Below are positions 1 through 11,097 of a stretch of 64,000 nucleotides of DNA, in pieces. Made by a program: the position numbers and the translations under genes. Numbering within the stretch: the first letter of the stretch is position 1; each line of letters begins with the position of its first letter. The DNA is from Lepidodermella squamata (taxonomy: Eukaryota; Gastrotricha). The stretch is from the NCBI GenBank assembly GCA_047495785.1, contig JBLDXI010000103.1:124001-188000 (forward strand), written 5' to 3'. The notes under the pieces are model-generated. The model saw only the letters and a list, made by a program, of their open reading frames with translations. It was not told the DNA's origin and did no database searches.

Positions 1-1707
1 AAGGGCGAAAATGGTCAAAAGCACAAATCAGTCCATCGGCAGCTGCTGCGTGATATCCTGGAGAGTTTGAGTTGCGATGCATTGTTGGATGTTTGCAAGT
101 CTATGAGCGTAAGCGAGGCCAAGTCTTTTATCCATTTCCTATATGGCTTGGAGTGGGAAGATAATATCGGACCACCGGTAGACCATACTTTAATAGCCTA
201 TGGAACTCACAATTCTTATCGCCTGATCTCATGGATACTTTCAAGGCTGCTTGGGAATCAAGATCTCGGTCAAAACTACATAAAATGCATAGCAGAACAC
301 AATGATTTGGCGTTTCTGATGCAAATTTTTGACGACGATAAAATATTGATGCTGAAAAACGAGAGGGACAAAATCGTGAACTTCTTTTACGGGCACTTTT
401 GGAAATACCAAGCAAGAACGGCTTTGAATAACCACGGAAGCTGCAAAGAAACATCCGAGTTTATTAGATCTGTTTTAAAGCGTGATTTAACATCAGTGAA
501 ACGCCATTTCAACCCAGCTGAGGCAATCGTGGCTATGGAAATCGCAGCGCTACTGGGTGACTTGGAGATAGTAAGATTATTGGCCGAAAAATCCCCTGGT
601 GAGAACAACAGCAGAATCCCGCTTAGCATAGCCGCTCAAAATGGACACTTTGATGTTGTTAAATTCCTAGCTGAGGAAGCACCGGAATTAGTTTCAATGG
701 CTGACAAGGCCGGCACAACCCCGCTTTGGAGGGCAGCTCAAAACGGCCACATCGAAATTGTTCGTTTTCTAGCAGAGAAAGCACCAGCGACGGTTTCTGC
801 GGGTGATAACAAGGGCAGAACCCCTATCGGCATAGCGGCGAAAAATGGCCAAATCGAAGTAGTTCGATTCCTGGTAAAAGAAGCACCAAACATGGCTTCG
901 ATAGTTGACAACGCCGGTAAATCGCCCCTATGGAGGGCCGCTCAGAACGGTAACATCGAAGTTGTTCGATTCTTGGCAAAGGAAGCACCAGCCACGATGT
1001 CTACGGCTGATAGCAAGGGCAGAACCCCGATCTGCATTGCCGCTAAAAATAGCCGCATCATAGTTGTTCGATTTCTAGCTGAGGAAGCACCTGAAACGGT
1101 TTCCACGGGTGATAAGGTCGGTAGAGCTCCGATATGGGGAGCCGCTGAAAATGGCCACATTGAAGTTGTTCGATTCCTGGGGACAGTAGCACCAGCCATA
1201 ATGTCAAAGGCTGATAATTTCGGCAAAACCCCGATTTTGGCAGCCGCTACAAATGGCCAAATTGAAGTAGTTCGATTCCTGGGGAAAGAAGCACCAGCCA
1301 CGGTTTATATGGCTGATGAAAACGGCAGAACCCCGATGTGGGAAGCCGCTGGCGATGGCCACGCCGAAGTGGTTCGATTCTTGGCAAAAGAAGCACCTGC
1401 CACGGTTTTTATGGCCAATAACGACGGCTACACCCCTTTTGAGATGGCTGTTAGTTTTAACAGAATTGAAGTAGTTAGATTCCTAGCTAGAGAAGCACCA
1501 GCCACGGTTTTTATCGTTGATAAGTCCGGCAGAACTGCGCTATGGGAAGCCGCCTACCTAGGCCACGTCGAAATTGTTCGATTCCTCGCAGAAGAAGCAC
1601 CGTCGTTGGTTTCTGCGGGTGATAACAAGGGCACTACTCCTCTCGAGATAGCTCAGGTCTTTGGCCAACACGAAGTTGTGCGATTCCTGTCAGATTTCAA
1701 GCTTTGA
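1..1707 (+). CDS. Ankyrin-repeat protein, 3' part (5' end outside window)
   Basis: The frame is open from base 1 to a TGA at 1705-1707, so the gene enters from the left and its start is not visible. About 170 residues without a recognised domain come first. Roughly ten or more ankyrin repeats of about 35 residues follow, each built on a TPL-AA-NG-H/Q-IEVVRFLAxEAP pattern. Repeats are very regular, and EVVRFL recurs almost unchanged, which points to recent tandem growth. There is no intron in the visible 1.7 kb, no signal peptide and no membrane segment in the visible part. Ankyrin arrays are protein-binding scaffolds; no partner can be inferred. The last repeats end just before the stop, so the C terminus is the array itself. 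Possible poly(A) signals (AATAAA) lie near 1993 and 2077. Confidence 0.8.
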   Translation, partial: KGENGQKHKSVHRQLLRDILESLSCDALLDVCKSMSVSEAKSFIHFLYGLEWEDNIGPPVDHTLIAYGTHNSYRLISWILSRLLGNQDLGQNYIKCIAEHNDLAFLMQIFDDDKILMLKNERDKIVNFFYGHFWKYQARTALNNHGSCKETSEFIRSVLKRDLTSVKRHFNPAEAIVAMEIAALLGDLEIVRLLAEKSPGENNSRIPLSIAAQNGHFDVVKFLAEEAPELVSMADKAGTTPLWRAAQNGHIEIVRFLAEKAPATVSAGDNKGRTPIGIAAKNGQIEVVRFLVKEAPNMASIVDNAGKSPLWRAAQNGNIEVVRFLAKEAPATMSTADSKGRTPICIAAKNSRIIVVRFLAEEAPETVSTGDKVGRAPIWGAAENGHIEVVRFLGTVAPAIMSKADNFGKTPILAAATNGQIEVVRFLGKEAPATVYMADENGRTPMWEAAGDGHAEVVRFLAKEAPATVFMANNDGYTPFEMAVSFNRIEVVRFLAREAPATVFIVDKSGRTALWEAAYLGHVEIVRFLAEEAPSLVSAGDNKGTTPLEIAQVFGQHEVVRFLSDFKL

Positions 1708-2140
1708 GAGTTGGGTTCCCCCGATGAACATCAAGTGTTGAAGTTCTAGAAGGGTTTCCCGCGTAATCACTATAAGCAATCACAAGCAATGAAGGTTGGT
1801 TGGTTAATGCAAAGGAGTCACCTGATAAGTCCAGGTGGAAATCGGTTAATCTTGGACTGGGTTGAATTGCTCTCACCAGTGCATTTATCACTTTGCGAAA
1901 CAGGTCATGAGCCATTTGTTCATACTTTTTTCCTATCCAATCCTATCCTATCCCAATATCCAATAGCTATCCAATATTTTCGAGTTTTTTCAAATAAATC
2001 AACATATAAATCCGGAAGCTTCAAGTCATTTCAACAAACTATCATTGATGACTGACTTAAGATATTTAATCCTCGAAATAAAGACGGTTTTGTCCAAAAT
2101 TATCCACATCAAACTGTTTCATAAAAGTATTTATGGCTTT
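1708..2140. other. Intergenic, between two convergent genes
   Basis: This is the shared 3' region of the ankyrin gene and the nicotinic-like gene. It holds two AATAAA-like signals on the plus strand and a short run of CTATCC-type units near 1930-1970. I see no convincing gene. Confidence 0.5.
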
Positions 2141-4357
2141 TTAGAAAGATAGTTCATCCGACGGGTTGCATTGATTACGCGATGGAGTGTGGAGTAGGAT
2201 GCTGATGAATATGCTAACAGCGACCAGAAAAACCCAGAACAGCAATTGATCCAAATAGTGCGCAACCAACTGCCAATCAGCCACAGTTTTCTGAAAACAT
2301 ATAAAAAATTTCGAAAATACTACAAATTGAATACAATTGAATTGGTAACTGATTTCTGATAGAAAACAAGAAATCCGACATAAATTTCGATAGTTGACCT
2401 TGGACATTGATGCGCGCAAAAAAGGCCACCGAGCGCGTGACCTAATTTAAATGATTAAGGAGGAAACTCACGTGCGTCTCGCTTTCTTCGCGCATCTTTT
2501 TCATGAGTGAGTCGAGCGCCGAAACCATAACCGTCCGCTGCCCGGCCGTTTTCGCTAAATCGCTGATATTCAACGCATTTGCCAGATTTTTCGTCGCATT
2601 GTGCGACTTCTGCTTCTTGAACCTCTGATGCTGTTCGCGATTTTTGCCAGCGCAAACGTTGAAATACGACGAGCAGAGAAACAAAAATTGAACAGCAATA
2701 GGTGGGATTTTCGCAGATCGGCGCTTCAAATGCAGATTCATGACGAGGGTTGAGGCGACTGTTGTTAGAAACATTGTCGCCAGCATGAAGTTGAGGTAAA
2801 TCGATAAAAGTGGGATAGTTTCGCTTGATTTCGGCAGCTTTTTGCCGATTGAGAACATGTAGAGCACGGCGGTTAGCATGACGGTGATGCTGAACGAGCA
2901 TTTAACATTCGACTCGGGGGTTAAATGGAAGACTATCAGGGCTAAAACTGATACGATTAATATTGGCAATAATAGGCTGTAGTAGAAGTAAAGTGGACGT
3001 CGTTGTAGGGTGAGCTAGAAAAAATGCAAATTTATTAACAAATTCATTATAATTTAAAGTAAAAAAATACTCACGGAGAATATGACGACTGAAAATGTCT
3101 CATTTTCGCTGTAGATGTGGTTACCCATTTTGAGGCTCTGAAAAATTTTGAAATATTTAATCAATTTTTTTTAAATTTGTAAAATCTATTTTTAATACAA
3201 ACCGTTCCAGTGCCGAGTATTTCCCATTCTTCGTTTGAAACGTACATGTTCAAGTCGATGTCATTTGTCCGACTCTTGAGAGATATCATACTACCTGTAA
3301 AATTTAATCGATTATCGATTATTGATTTGTTCTTATTAAAATTCGATTTTATTTAATTATTCGTTGGAATTTTGCGTATTTTTTTAGAATTACAAACAAT
3401 AATTCTGCTTAATTTTTTTGAAATTTTCGGAAATTTATTCAATATTTTTGAAATGTTAAACATAATTACTGTTATACGCCCAAGAGCTGAAATAAATGTG
3501 GCACGTTTGGCAGTCCATCGGGAACCAGGTCAAATCGATTTTGCAGTGGCTAATAAATTTTCAGAAAATATTTGCAATTATGAAACGTTTATAAAGTTAC
3601 CTTTCGAGTTTAGCTGGGGACGAATAGAAAACTTCGCCTGTATAACTGACCATGGCTCTCGTGTCAAAAATTGGCAGCTTGAAGTCAGTTGCCCTGAAAA
3701 AGGATGAAAATTCACATTTTTCAGAATTTTCTCTTTATTTAATTTGACCCAAAACCTCGCAATTCTTTTGCGTAATTCTTTTTCAATTTATTTTTGTTTT
3801 CAATATTTTTGAAATTATCAAAATACTTGTTTTTCAATACTAAGATTTTGAATTCAAAAATAATTTAATTTTTAGACTTACGTATTATGAACTAAAATAT
3901 CCGGTTTCCAAATGAATTTAGAAGCGACGCGAAAAATTTCAATGCCGCTGAAATTGTCCGGGTTCCACCTGATTTGCTGGTCAATCCACGTCGCATCGAT
4001 CCATGTCGCGCTAACTAAAGTCTGTTGCCGTTCTTTCACCTCGAAAATGCGGCTCAGCGTGAGGCCAATGCTGATGTTTGTTCGAATTGAGATGTCGAGA
4101 ACGGGGCGAGTTTGATTTCTCGGTTCGCCATTAGGAAACAACAAGTCCATCAATCGCTGTTCATCAGTTCGCGGTCGCATGTCTGGAAAATTTTAGCAAT
4201 ATTCAGGATTTTTCTAGATTTTTCGGGACTATAGTTTACGAGGCAAAATTGTTGCCAACCGATTTTGATCTTCGGTGAAGTGAGTTTCGTGATACATCTG
4301 CTGGGAGAATGAGCGGTAAGCAAAACTTAAAATCAGAAAAATTGCCTGAAAATTCAT
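2141..4357 (-). CDS. Nicotinic acetylcholine receptor-like subunit, 8 exons
   Basis: Exons on the minus strand: 4357-4240, 4182-3882, 3693-3601, 3549-3470, 3294-3203, 3137-3075, 3014-2472 and 2290-2141. They join in phase to 480 codons including the stop (479 aa). The start gives a signal peptide (MNFQAIFLILSF). The extracellular domain shows the subunit motif VSYTGEVF and a Cys-loop with FPMD and 13 residues between its cysteines. A VSNEEWEILG stretch precedes four membrane helices, and the M4 exon begins ADWQLVAHYLD, typical of nicotinic subunits. The vicinal Cys pair of loop C is absent, so it is a non-alpha type. M2 keeps Thr6' and Leu9', but the intermediate ring glutamate (-1') is Val and the extracellular ring glutamate (20') is Lys. 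The pore is therefore atypical for a cation channel. An extra Cys lies within the Cys-loop (MDCQTC). Confidence 0.85.
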
Positions 4358-4873
4358 TTTTTTCAGCCTGAGAATATATAGGAAATTGTTTTTTAGGGAG
4401 GCGTAAAATCCGTCTGACAAGATAATTAAATTTAAATCCAGCCGAACAATAGCGCATATTATTTATTGTCTGTTGTGGGTAGGGCAATTTATGACTGTGC
4501 GTATTAAATTACCCCCTATAGGAATTATTGGGGTGTGGCTATTGATGGATAGAATTTCGACTCAACTCGGGACAATACTATCGAGTCAATAATCGTCAAC
4601 AACACATATTTTTTTGCGAAGCTAGAAATTTAAACAAAAATGAGGAAAACAAGATATAGAAAATATTGAAAATTTCATCTGTGAAAAGACAAAAATTGAG
4701 TTCATTATTCAATTTATTTGAATTCCAGTTCAAGCACAAGGGTGTTTCATAATTTACACTCAGGTTTTAAATTTCAGTTATAGACAACTTCATATAAATT
4801 ATTAGCAATCATGGATGTAACATTGCGTTATTCAAGTTTTTTTCATTTCGATTGAAGCGATTCAAATGAGAAT
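4358..4873. other. Intergenic, nicotinic-like 5' flank and chitin-binding copy 1 3' flank
   Basis: AT-rich, with no convincing coding frame. The part next to the stop of chitin-binding copy 1 does not resemble the 3' flanks of copies 2 and 3, apart from a few short words. This matters for the gene-conversion argument. Confidence 0.5.
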
Positions 4874-6576
4874 TTACTCGCGAACAGCGCCCTGGTTTCC
4901 AGGCTGAGGACGAGGACCAGTTTGCGGGCGGCGGGTGGTTGGGCGGACTTGCGGACGAGGACGAGTCGTCGGCTGAGCGATTGGGCGGCGGGTAGTGCGA
5001 CCTCCTTGAACAGGGGCAGTTGTAGTTTCTTCAGCCGGCGGAGCTTCAGTCGCAGCAGTAGTGGTCGGCTGGGCTGGCTGCTGGCCACCCGGAATGAGAC
5101 CAGCCGTCTGCAGCGCACCAATGTTGCCTTGAGCCAGGGCGGCGACTTCCTCGCCGGTGAGCACGGTGTTGCAGACGAGGACGTTGTCGATGTTGCCGGT
5201 GAAGGCGCCGAGGGCCTGGTCGTCGCCGACGACGTACGGGCAGTGGGCGAGGGCGAGCGGGCCGGCGGCGGGCGCGCTGCCGACGAGGGCGCCGTTGACG
5301 AAGAGCTCGGCGAGCTGCGCGGTCGCGTTGAACACGACGCAGACGGCCGTCCAGCCGCCGTTGGTCGCCGGCGCCGGGGCGGTGAGGTTGGCGGAGGCGC
5401 CCGAGTCGGAGCGCAGGCTCGCGAACACGTTGTCGGTGGGCGTGACGCCGGCGATGAGCGTGTACAGCGTCGCCGCGGCGTTGTTGTTGTTCGACAGCAC
5501 GCCGGCCGACTGCGTGCACTGGAACGGGGCGGCGACGTTGCAACTTTGAAAAGTAAACCAAGGTCTCAGTAGAGTCCATCGGTCATGTAATAGTCTTACC
5601 GGTATTCGAAGCACCACGAAGCACCCTCGCCTGTGCCGAGCTCGAACGTCTTGAGGCCGGGGATCTCGAGGCGGCCGGTGTTGACCTGCAGCGAGCCACC
5701 AGTGGTGCCAGTCGCCGAGGCGGTCACGTCGAGCTGGGCGTTGCCGTAGGCGAAGGTCGGGAAGCGGTTGACGGACTGGTCCTCGAGGGAGGTGTCGAAA
5801 GGCAGCCAGAGGGCGCACTGGCGGGCATTCGAGCCAGTGAGCGGCGGCTCGGGCGTCGTCAGCACGACGGAGCAGGCGCACTCGGCGAGGCTGAAGGCGG
5901 TGCCGGGCGCGCAGGGCAGCGTCGAGTCGCCGAGTTGGAACGCGTCTTCGCGGTCGGGCAGCGCCACCAGGGTGTTGCCGAAGGCGTCCGAGCACGCGCT
6001 CGCGTTCAGACTCGCTGGGGCGGCCGTGGTCTGGGGCAGGGCGAGGCAGAAGCCGGTGCAGGTCTCGTCCGGCACGCACGTGCAAGTTGCGACGTCGATG
6101 CGCTCGCCAGACGGGCAGCAGTTGACAGTCTCCTGGCCGGTGGCGCCACACGTGAAGTACTGGCGGCAGCCTTGGCCGGGCAGTTGGTAGCAGCCGGCAG
6201 CGGCGATGGTCGGGTTCGAGCACGGCGAAGGCTGGCACGGCACTGGGCCCTCGGCGCGGCACGTCAGGCGAGCTTCGTCCCAGAAGGTGCCCGGCTGGCA
6301 CACCTGGAAGATGGCCGTCGCCGTCGTCTCGTTCAGGTACAGGCACTGGAAGTACGAGTGGCAGTCGAGCGGGTTCGCGAAGAAGTCCTTCTGCGCGGCG
6401 CGCGACAGGCAGTCGAAGCAGTACGTGTTCGCGTCGAACCCAGGCGCAGGGTTAGGGTTGTTCGGAGCAGGTGGGCCGGCAACTGGGGCGCGGCGCGTTG
6501 TTGTGCGATCGCGGGCAAACGCCGCATTAAGACAACCGGCGATCACGAAAGCTACTACAATCGAATATTTGAGCAT
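4874..6576 (-). CDS. Secreted chitin-binding protein with ConA-like domain, copy 1
   Basis: Exons 6576-5600 and 5543-4874 flank a 56-bp GT-AG intron and give 548 aa. The order is: signal peptide (1-19), basic RTTTRR motif, two Cys-rich peritrophin-A (ChtBD2)-type domains (about 53-116 and 120-178), a short Cys-bearing linker, a concanavalin/laminin-G-like domain (about 252-475) interrupted by the intron, then a Pro/Thr/Arg-rich mucin-like tail with more TTRR motifs. By family it should be an extracellular protein of a chitinous matrix such as cuticle, gut lining or eggshell. Exons are far richer in GC than the flanks. The signal-peptide exon resembles copy 4, while the intron and the start of exon 2 match copy 2. 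A TATA-like box lies about 90 bp upstream. Confidence 0.88.
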
Positions 6577-6661
6577 TTCTCAAAATGAATCGAATCAAAT
6601 CGAAAAGATGAATAAAAAAGGAATAAACAGTGATTGATGATTGAATTGGGGATTAGGGGGA

Positions 6662-6670
6662 ATTTTATAG
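6662..6670 (-). promoter_or_regulatory. TATA-like box of chitin-binding copy 1
   Basis: The minus strand reads CTATAAAAT here, about 90 bp upstream of the ATG. The spacing is the same as for the TATA box of copy 4. A CCAAT-type motif sits about 30-40 bp further upstream in both. Confidence 0.5.
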
Positions 6671-7652
6671 TAGAAAATCCTTCGCATTGCGAAGCTCTAA
6701 TTGGAGCGCTTGTTTTTCGGTCGCATTATTCCCAGCCAACACAACTGATCAGCTGACTGCACTACGCAGGATGACTCATTTGGTAGTAATTTTAATTGGG
6801 AGGCCAATAGCGGGATCGGTTCAGTGCGCTATTGCTTTGCCAAAATATCGAATTCGCTGATCACTGATCACGCCTTGTTCTGCCTGAATAAAAAATGGAC
6901 TGAACGATTGTGCGTTACGTCTGGTTAGAATTTCATGTAGCTTGGAAGGCCAACTCAGCAGAAGCGTTTGTGTATTTCTAATGATTTGATTCATAACATA
7001 ATTTATCTAAGAATACATTGTTGATGTTGTTGACAGGCATTATGCGAGGTCAGCTCAGTTTCTTTTGGTATCAGCGATTAAAATACTTTCATATATTCTC
7101 TATTCAGTCGATTGGAAAGGATCCATATTCAAATCCAGTGCTGTGAGTTATCCTAGGTTTCATATCAAGGTACTTCGCACTCATGACGAATTTCCATTCG
7201 TTTCTCACAATTCTCGCGATTCATACGGCCCAATTTTCGACTATAACGTACTGGCAAACATAAAATGCCTGTCTCGTGCAAGGAAAAGGGATCAACATAA
7301 GCATAAAATGAACTTCAGAATTCTCTTGCCACCTTTTCATTATCCGGGTTTGACGCCAATAGTGGACTTAAAATCTATCACCGTGCGTGGTATTTGACGC
7401 AAATGTCAAAAACCAGTCAAATTGATTTATCAATATTGAGTGGCGAAAACGGAGTTGTGAGACACGCGAAATATTGACGTGGTTGGGTTTTATTTGCAAT
7501 TAAACTCGGACGGATAATTAAACGCGGACAGTTAATAAATAATGCGCTCAACCAGACTCGATTGTACCTATATTAAACGTGCAAATCAGTATCCGCCAGA
7601 TCATTTTTGAAGTCAAATGCTGGGCATTGCATAGGCTAATAGTATTTAGAAA
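6671..7652. other. Divergent intergenic region
   Basis: This separates chitin-binding copy 1 (minus) from a channel gene (plus). It contains an open frame at 7065-7397 with no recognisable domain and no codon character like the neighbours. I see no gene. Confidence 0.45.
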
Positions 7653-8804
7653 ATGGGAGCATTACTTGTGGCCTTTCTAACGGTGATGACTGGCGGCGCA
7701 GCTCAGTACATCGGTCAAGAAATGATCGAAGCATGCAGCCACTTGTTACCTGGGGTCTATGCCCCCCTCTGCCCACTAGGAGATTACGGAATTCCTGGAA
7801 GGAAGTGTCAAGTGTTGAACGTCATGGCTAGCTTTCTACCACATCGCTTTCACGCTATAAGTGACGAAGATGAGACTACGGCATTGACGGGCGCTTTGAA
7901 TGTCGAATACGTAGCGCCCTGCAAGAACTACACAGGCCGGCCTCCTCTCAAGTCTTACATCGAACGAGATAAAGTATGGCTGCCTCATTTTCACCACAAA
8001 AACGCGATTTCAGACTTTGCAATGTCGGATGGATTTACTGAAAGGAATTTTCTCTACCGCGACTCGATAGCCAATGATTCGATCGGGGTCTATTGGCAGA
8101 AGGTTGGCGTTTTCACCTCACTATGCCCGATGGAGTTCGAACTATTCCCCTTCGACACCCAGTCTTGCACAGTATCATTCGTCCTTCAAGAGAATAGCAA
8201 CGCCGTAGTATTCGTCTCCAGCTCTGCTTCGGCAGTAGATGCTGATTTCATGAGCCCAGGGTTGCAATGGACCTTCCTCGGATGGAACAAAAGTGTCAGC
8301 TTCATCAATGTGTTCGGCAATCGCAGCGCCGCCCATTTCACCTTCAATTTTCGTAGAAAGCCAGACTTTTACATCAATAACCTCATGATTCCTTGTTTCA
8401 TCCTGTCGAGCCTCGAGATCGCCTCGTTCCTTTTACTGCCAGATATACCTGACAGGCCGGTTTTCACAGTTACCATCTTGCTGGCTATGACGTTTTTACA
8501 GGGCAGCATTTTAAGCCGAATTCCGCCGAAACCACAGCGCATTTTCCTGAGCAACTACACAGATCTGTGCTCGCTGTTCGCCTGGGCTTGTACCATTTAC
8601 TCACTAGCCTCGTGTGGCTTCACCAGAGCTTACAAGCCATTTTTCAAGAGACCGGTGGGACTCTGCCTGTTGCCTTGTGGCGGTAAAGCCGGAATGACCT
8701 TGGGTAGATTTATCGATTCGTTCGCACTCGGAGTGGCCATTGCTATGTTTGTCTCAATCAATGGCTACGCCCTATCGGTAGCTATCAGCGTCGGTCACAT
8801 ATAA
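7653..8804 (+). CDS. Cys-loop ligand-gated ion channel subunit, intronless
   Basis: A single uninterrupted frame of 383 aa. It has an N-terminal signal peptide (about 1-17), an extracellular ligand-binding domain with Cys-loop CPMEFELFPFDTQSC (residues about 159-173, 13 residues between cysteines), and four hydrophobic helices from about 241 to the C terminus. The M3-M4 loop is very short. M2 begins PDRPVFTVTILLA: Leu9' is present, -1' is Asp, 0' is Arg and 20' is Ser. This fits the divergent invertebrate LGC class better than classical nicotinic or GABA-A subunits. Ligand and ion are not predictable. The lack of introns contrasts with the eight-exon relative at 2.1 kb. Single-exon status could mean retroposition or wholesale intron loss. 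Confidence 0.85.
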   Translation: MGALLVAFLTVMTGGAAQYIGQEMIEACSHLLPGVYAPLCPLGDYGIPGRKCQVLNVMASFLPHRFHAISDEDETTALTGALNVEYVAPCKNYTGRPPLKSYIERDKVWLPHFHHKNAISDFAMSDGFTERNFLYRDSIANDSIGVYWQKVGVFTSLCPMEFELFPFDTQSCTVSFVLQENSNAVVFVSSSASAVDADFMSPGLQWTFLGWNKSVSFINVFGNRSAAHFTFNFRRKPDFYINNLMIPCFILSSLEIASFLLLPDIPDRPVFTVTILLAMTFLQGSILSRIPPKPQRIFLSNYTDLCSLFAWACTIYSLASCGFTRAYKPFFKRPVGLCLLPCGGKAGMTLGRFIDSFALGVAIAMFVSINGYALSVAISVGHI

Positions 8805-9793
8805 GCCAGGCTTAATGGAAGAATAACCATGATGATTTGATCTATCACTGACTCGTACCATCCGTCCATCAACTTAAATTAGTTCTAGGTAGCTAGTTCT
8901 AGTTCTAGGTGCACGCCGATCTCTACCGATGGTGAATATGTTATCTATCACTTCAATGTAAATATTGTTGTATGATTTATTAAAATTCGGATAGTTACTC
9001 CATCGTCTTGTGTAATTCCTAGAGCAAAAAGCGATTCAGCTTGGTATTCTGGACCTTTCATCCCTTCAGGGGAAAATCGGTGTGCATATTGCGCAGTGTG
9101 TGCGATGAACTATAGGATCCTCTAGCTTGGGGTACTTTTTGGAATTTTGGTTCCGATTTTATCGGACCAAGGGTTCCTCCCCAGTCAAAAGTCTGTAGGC
9201 CTAGACTAGGCTCCTGGGCCTATTATAGGCCCAATTGAACCGAGCCTAGGTCAGGTCTTGGCCTAGGCTAGGCCTAACAACAAAGCTTTGAACATGGCCC
9301 GTGAATGCTGGGCCTGGTCTAGGCCTAGCCAATTTTCTTGAGCTCTGGAGGTTCAGTACCTCACGTTGGTTTTATATTGATTCAATGACTCATCTATCTT
9401 CACGGTGTAACTTCGTTCAAAATGTCCCTAGAATCGAAATTAGAATAAGTGCTGTGTTCATCAGCCATTAAAAACTTTACTTGGGTTACCTTTTACCTTT
9501 GGCAACAAAAAAAACAATAAATTGCAAACAATATTTACGGTTTGCCCTAAAAAATTGGGTTCGCCCTCGAAAACCTGTCAATCCGATAATTCTTAATTTA
9601 TGAAAATAGTTGTGGCCAATTTAGCAATTAATCGGCGCAACACGAAACAAAGCGAAACGTCGAGTATATTTGAAGGTCAAACAATTTGGAAAATAACTAA
9701 CTTGTATCGATCGCAAAGTGGTATCCATCTGAGGCTTTGCAATTGACTAATTTTAAAAGGTTTTCATAATTATTTAAATAGTTTTTGAACAGT
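8805..9793. other. Intergenic between two convergent channel genes
   Basis: No coding frame is supported. A run of short TAGTTCTAGGT-like repeats lies at about 8880-8912, and a patch rich in GGCCTAG/CTAGGCC words at about 9196-9335 (listed separately). The remainder is unstructured AT-rich sequence. Confidence 0.5.
9196..9335. repeat. GGCCTAG-rich low-complexity patch
   Basis: Within about 140 bp the self-complementary words TAGGCCTAG, CCTAGGC and GGGCCTA recur many times in both orientations. They are separated by 10-30 bp and no single period is clear. The base composition differs sharply from the AT-rich surroundings. Many short hairpins are possible. Confidence 0.6.
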
Positions 9794-11097
9794 TTACTCT
9801 GCTGATGTCATTTTGCTGACGTATACAGTAATTACGATGAAACCGAAGAGAAATGCCGATAAACCGGCGACTAAATCAATTATTCTGATCACTCTCATAC
9901 CACATTTGAATACATTATTTCGGAGCACTAAACGCTTCATCGATGCTATTTTCGCTACAGAACAAGTAGCCATCGTGTAAATCGTGATCACAACACAAAT
10001 TATCATTAGATAAATGACAATGTTGATCAAATAAACTTCCTCGGCAGTTCGAGGTATCAACGTGAACACAAGAGTCAGTACAACTGCCATAGCTAGGTTA
10101 ACAGTTACGCAAAACGTCGGCCGATCCGGGTGTTTAGGATCCATTAGTAAGCCAGCAACTTGCAGTAAGAACAAAGTCAAAGTTGGCAGGAAGACGTTGC
10201 CAACATAGTACTGATACTTTCTATCTAGAATTAGTTTCAAAGTCACGTGATCCGAGCCACCAGCATTGAAAACAGTTCCGTTGTAGTTAACATAGCTCCA
10301 TATATCATCAGATCGAAGCGGGGGGTATGAACTTTGAACGGATATTTCTCCGAGATTGATCGCAACTTCGTTCCTTGCGTTTTCATTCTCAAACTCGTAA
10401 TTGCACCAAGCGGTGTCGAATGGGAATTTCGTGTATTTGAAGCCAAAACACATCGAGGTGAACGGCCGAACGCAGTAGATAAGAAATTTGGGATCAGGTC
10501 CACGGAACGGCCTGATTTTCACCGTACTTTCTCTGAAACAAGGGATGTTTGAAAATATTTCAAGTCCCCTCATTGTTAAATTACTCTCTCAAAGGTCTCG
10601 AGTTTCCGATCGCATTGATATGCTGCATATCTGGCCACCATACGTCCTCTTTTGGTACCTCAAATTGTATGCGGTCCAGCAGTGCCTGTCGGATATTTTT
10701 GTAATCGGGAAGCAGATCTGATCGAATATCACGGCCGCATGGCACGTCCCAAAAAATGCGGAATGTCATCGCGACTGTCATGCTGTAATTAAAGCCTCTA
10801 GAGTAAATTTATGAAAGGGCATTCAAACCTCATAGTTGCATCATTGACTTCGGTTATTTGTAGAATTCTCGAAATTAGGTAACTTTGAATAGGGCTCGAA
10901 AAGTTGCTTGTCTGCAAATGGTTTGCAGCTGGTAAATTGCTAACCTTGGCCATAGGACAGAGCTGGAAAAATCGGTCTTGCAGCTCTTTCAATTTGATTG
11001 GGTCGCCGAGCAGTTGCACAAAGTCGCCATTACTTTGTGCTTGGGTCAAAGCAAATAGCAGAACGAATTTTGCGACTTTCATTATCAAAGGCATCAT
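9794..11097 (-). CDS. Cys-loop ligand-gated ion channel subunit, 3 exons
   Basis: Exons 11097-10829, 10782-10585 and 10532-9794 join in phase to 401 aa. A signal peptide follows a cluster of possible start methionines (MMPLIMK). The ligand domain shows VWWPDM and a Cys-loop ending FPFDTAWC. Counting from the preceding Cys there are 14 residues between the two cysteines, one more than the family standard. M1-M4 follow. M2 begins PDRPTFCVTVNLA with Leu9' conserved, Asp at -1' and Thr at 20'. The M3-M4 loop is short. The PDRP start of M2 is shared with the intronless gene at 7.65 kb, so these two are probably the closest relatives in the cluster. Ligand and ion are unknown. Confidence 0.83.

Noticed and set aside
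1789-2055. 88-aa open frame after the ankyrin gene
   Set aside because: Simple-sequence content and a position overlapping poly(A)-like signals; no homology seen.
4922-6588. Long open frames (up to about 220 aa) antisense to chitin-binding copy 1, repeated in copies 2-4
   Set aside because: They mirror the GC-rich codon bias of the real exons, have low-complexity Arg/Gly/Ala products and no domains, and are identical in all copies only because the DNA is.
7065-7397. Possible 110-aa gene
   Set aside because: No domain, no signal peptide, and composition like non-coding DNA.
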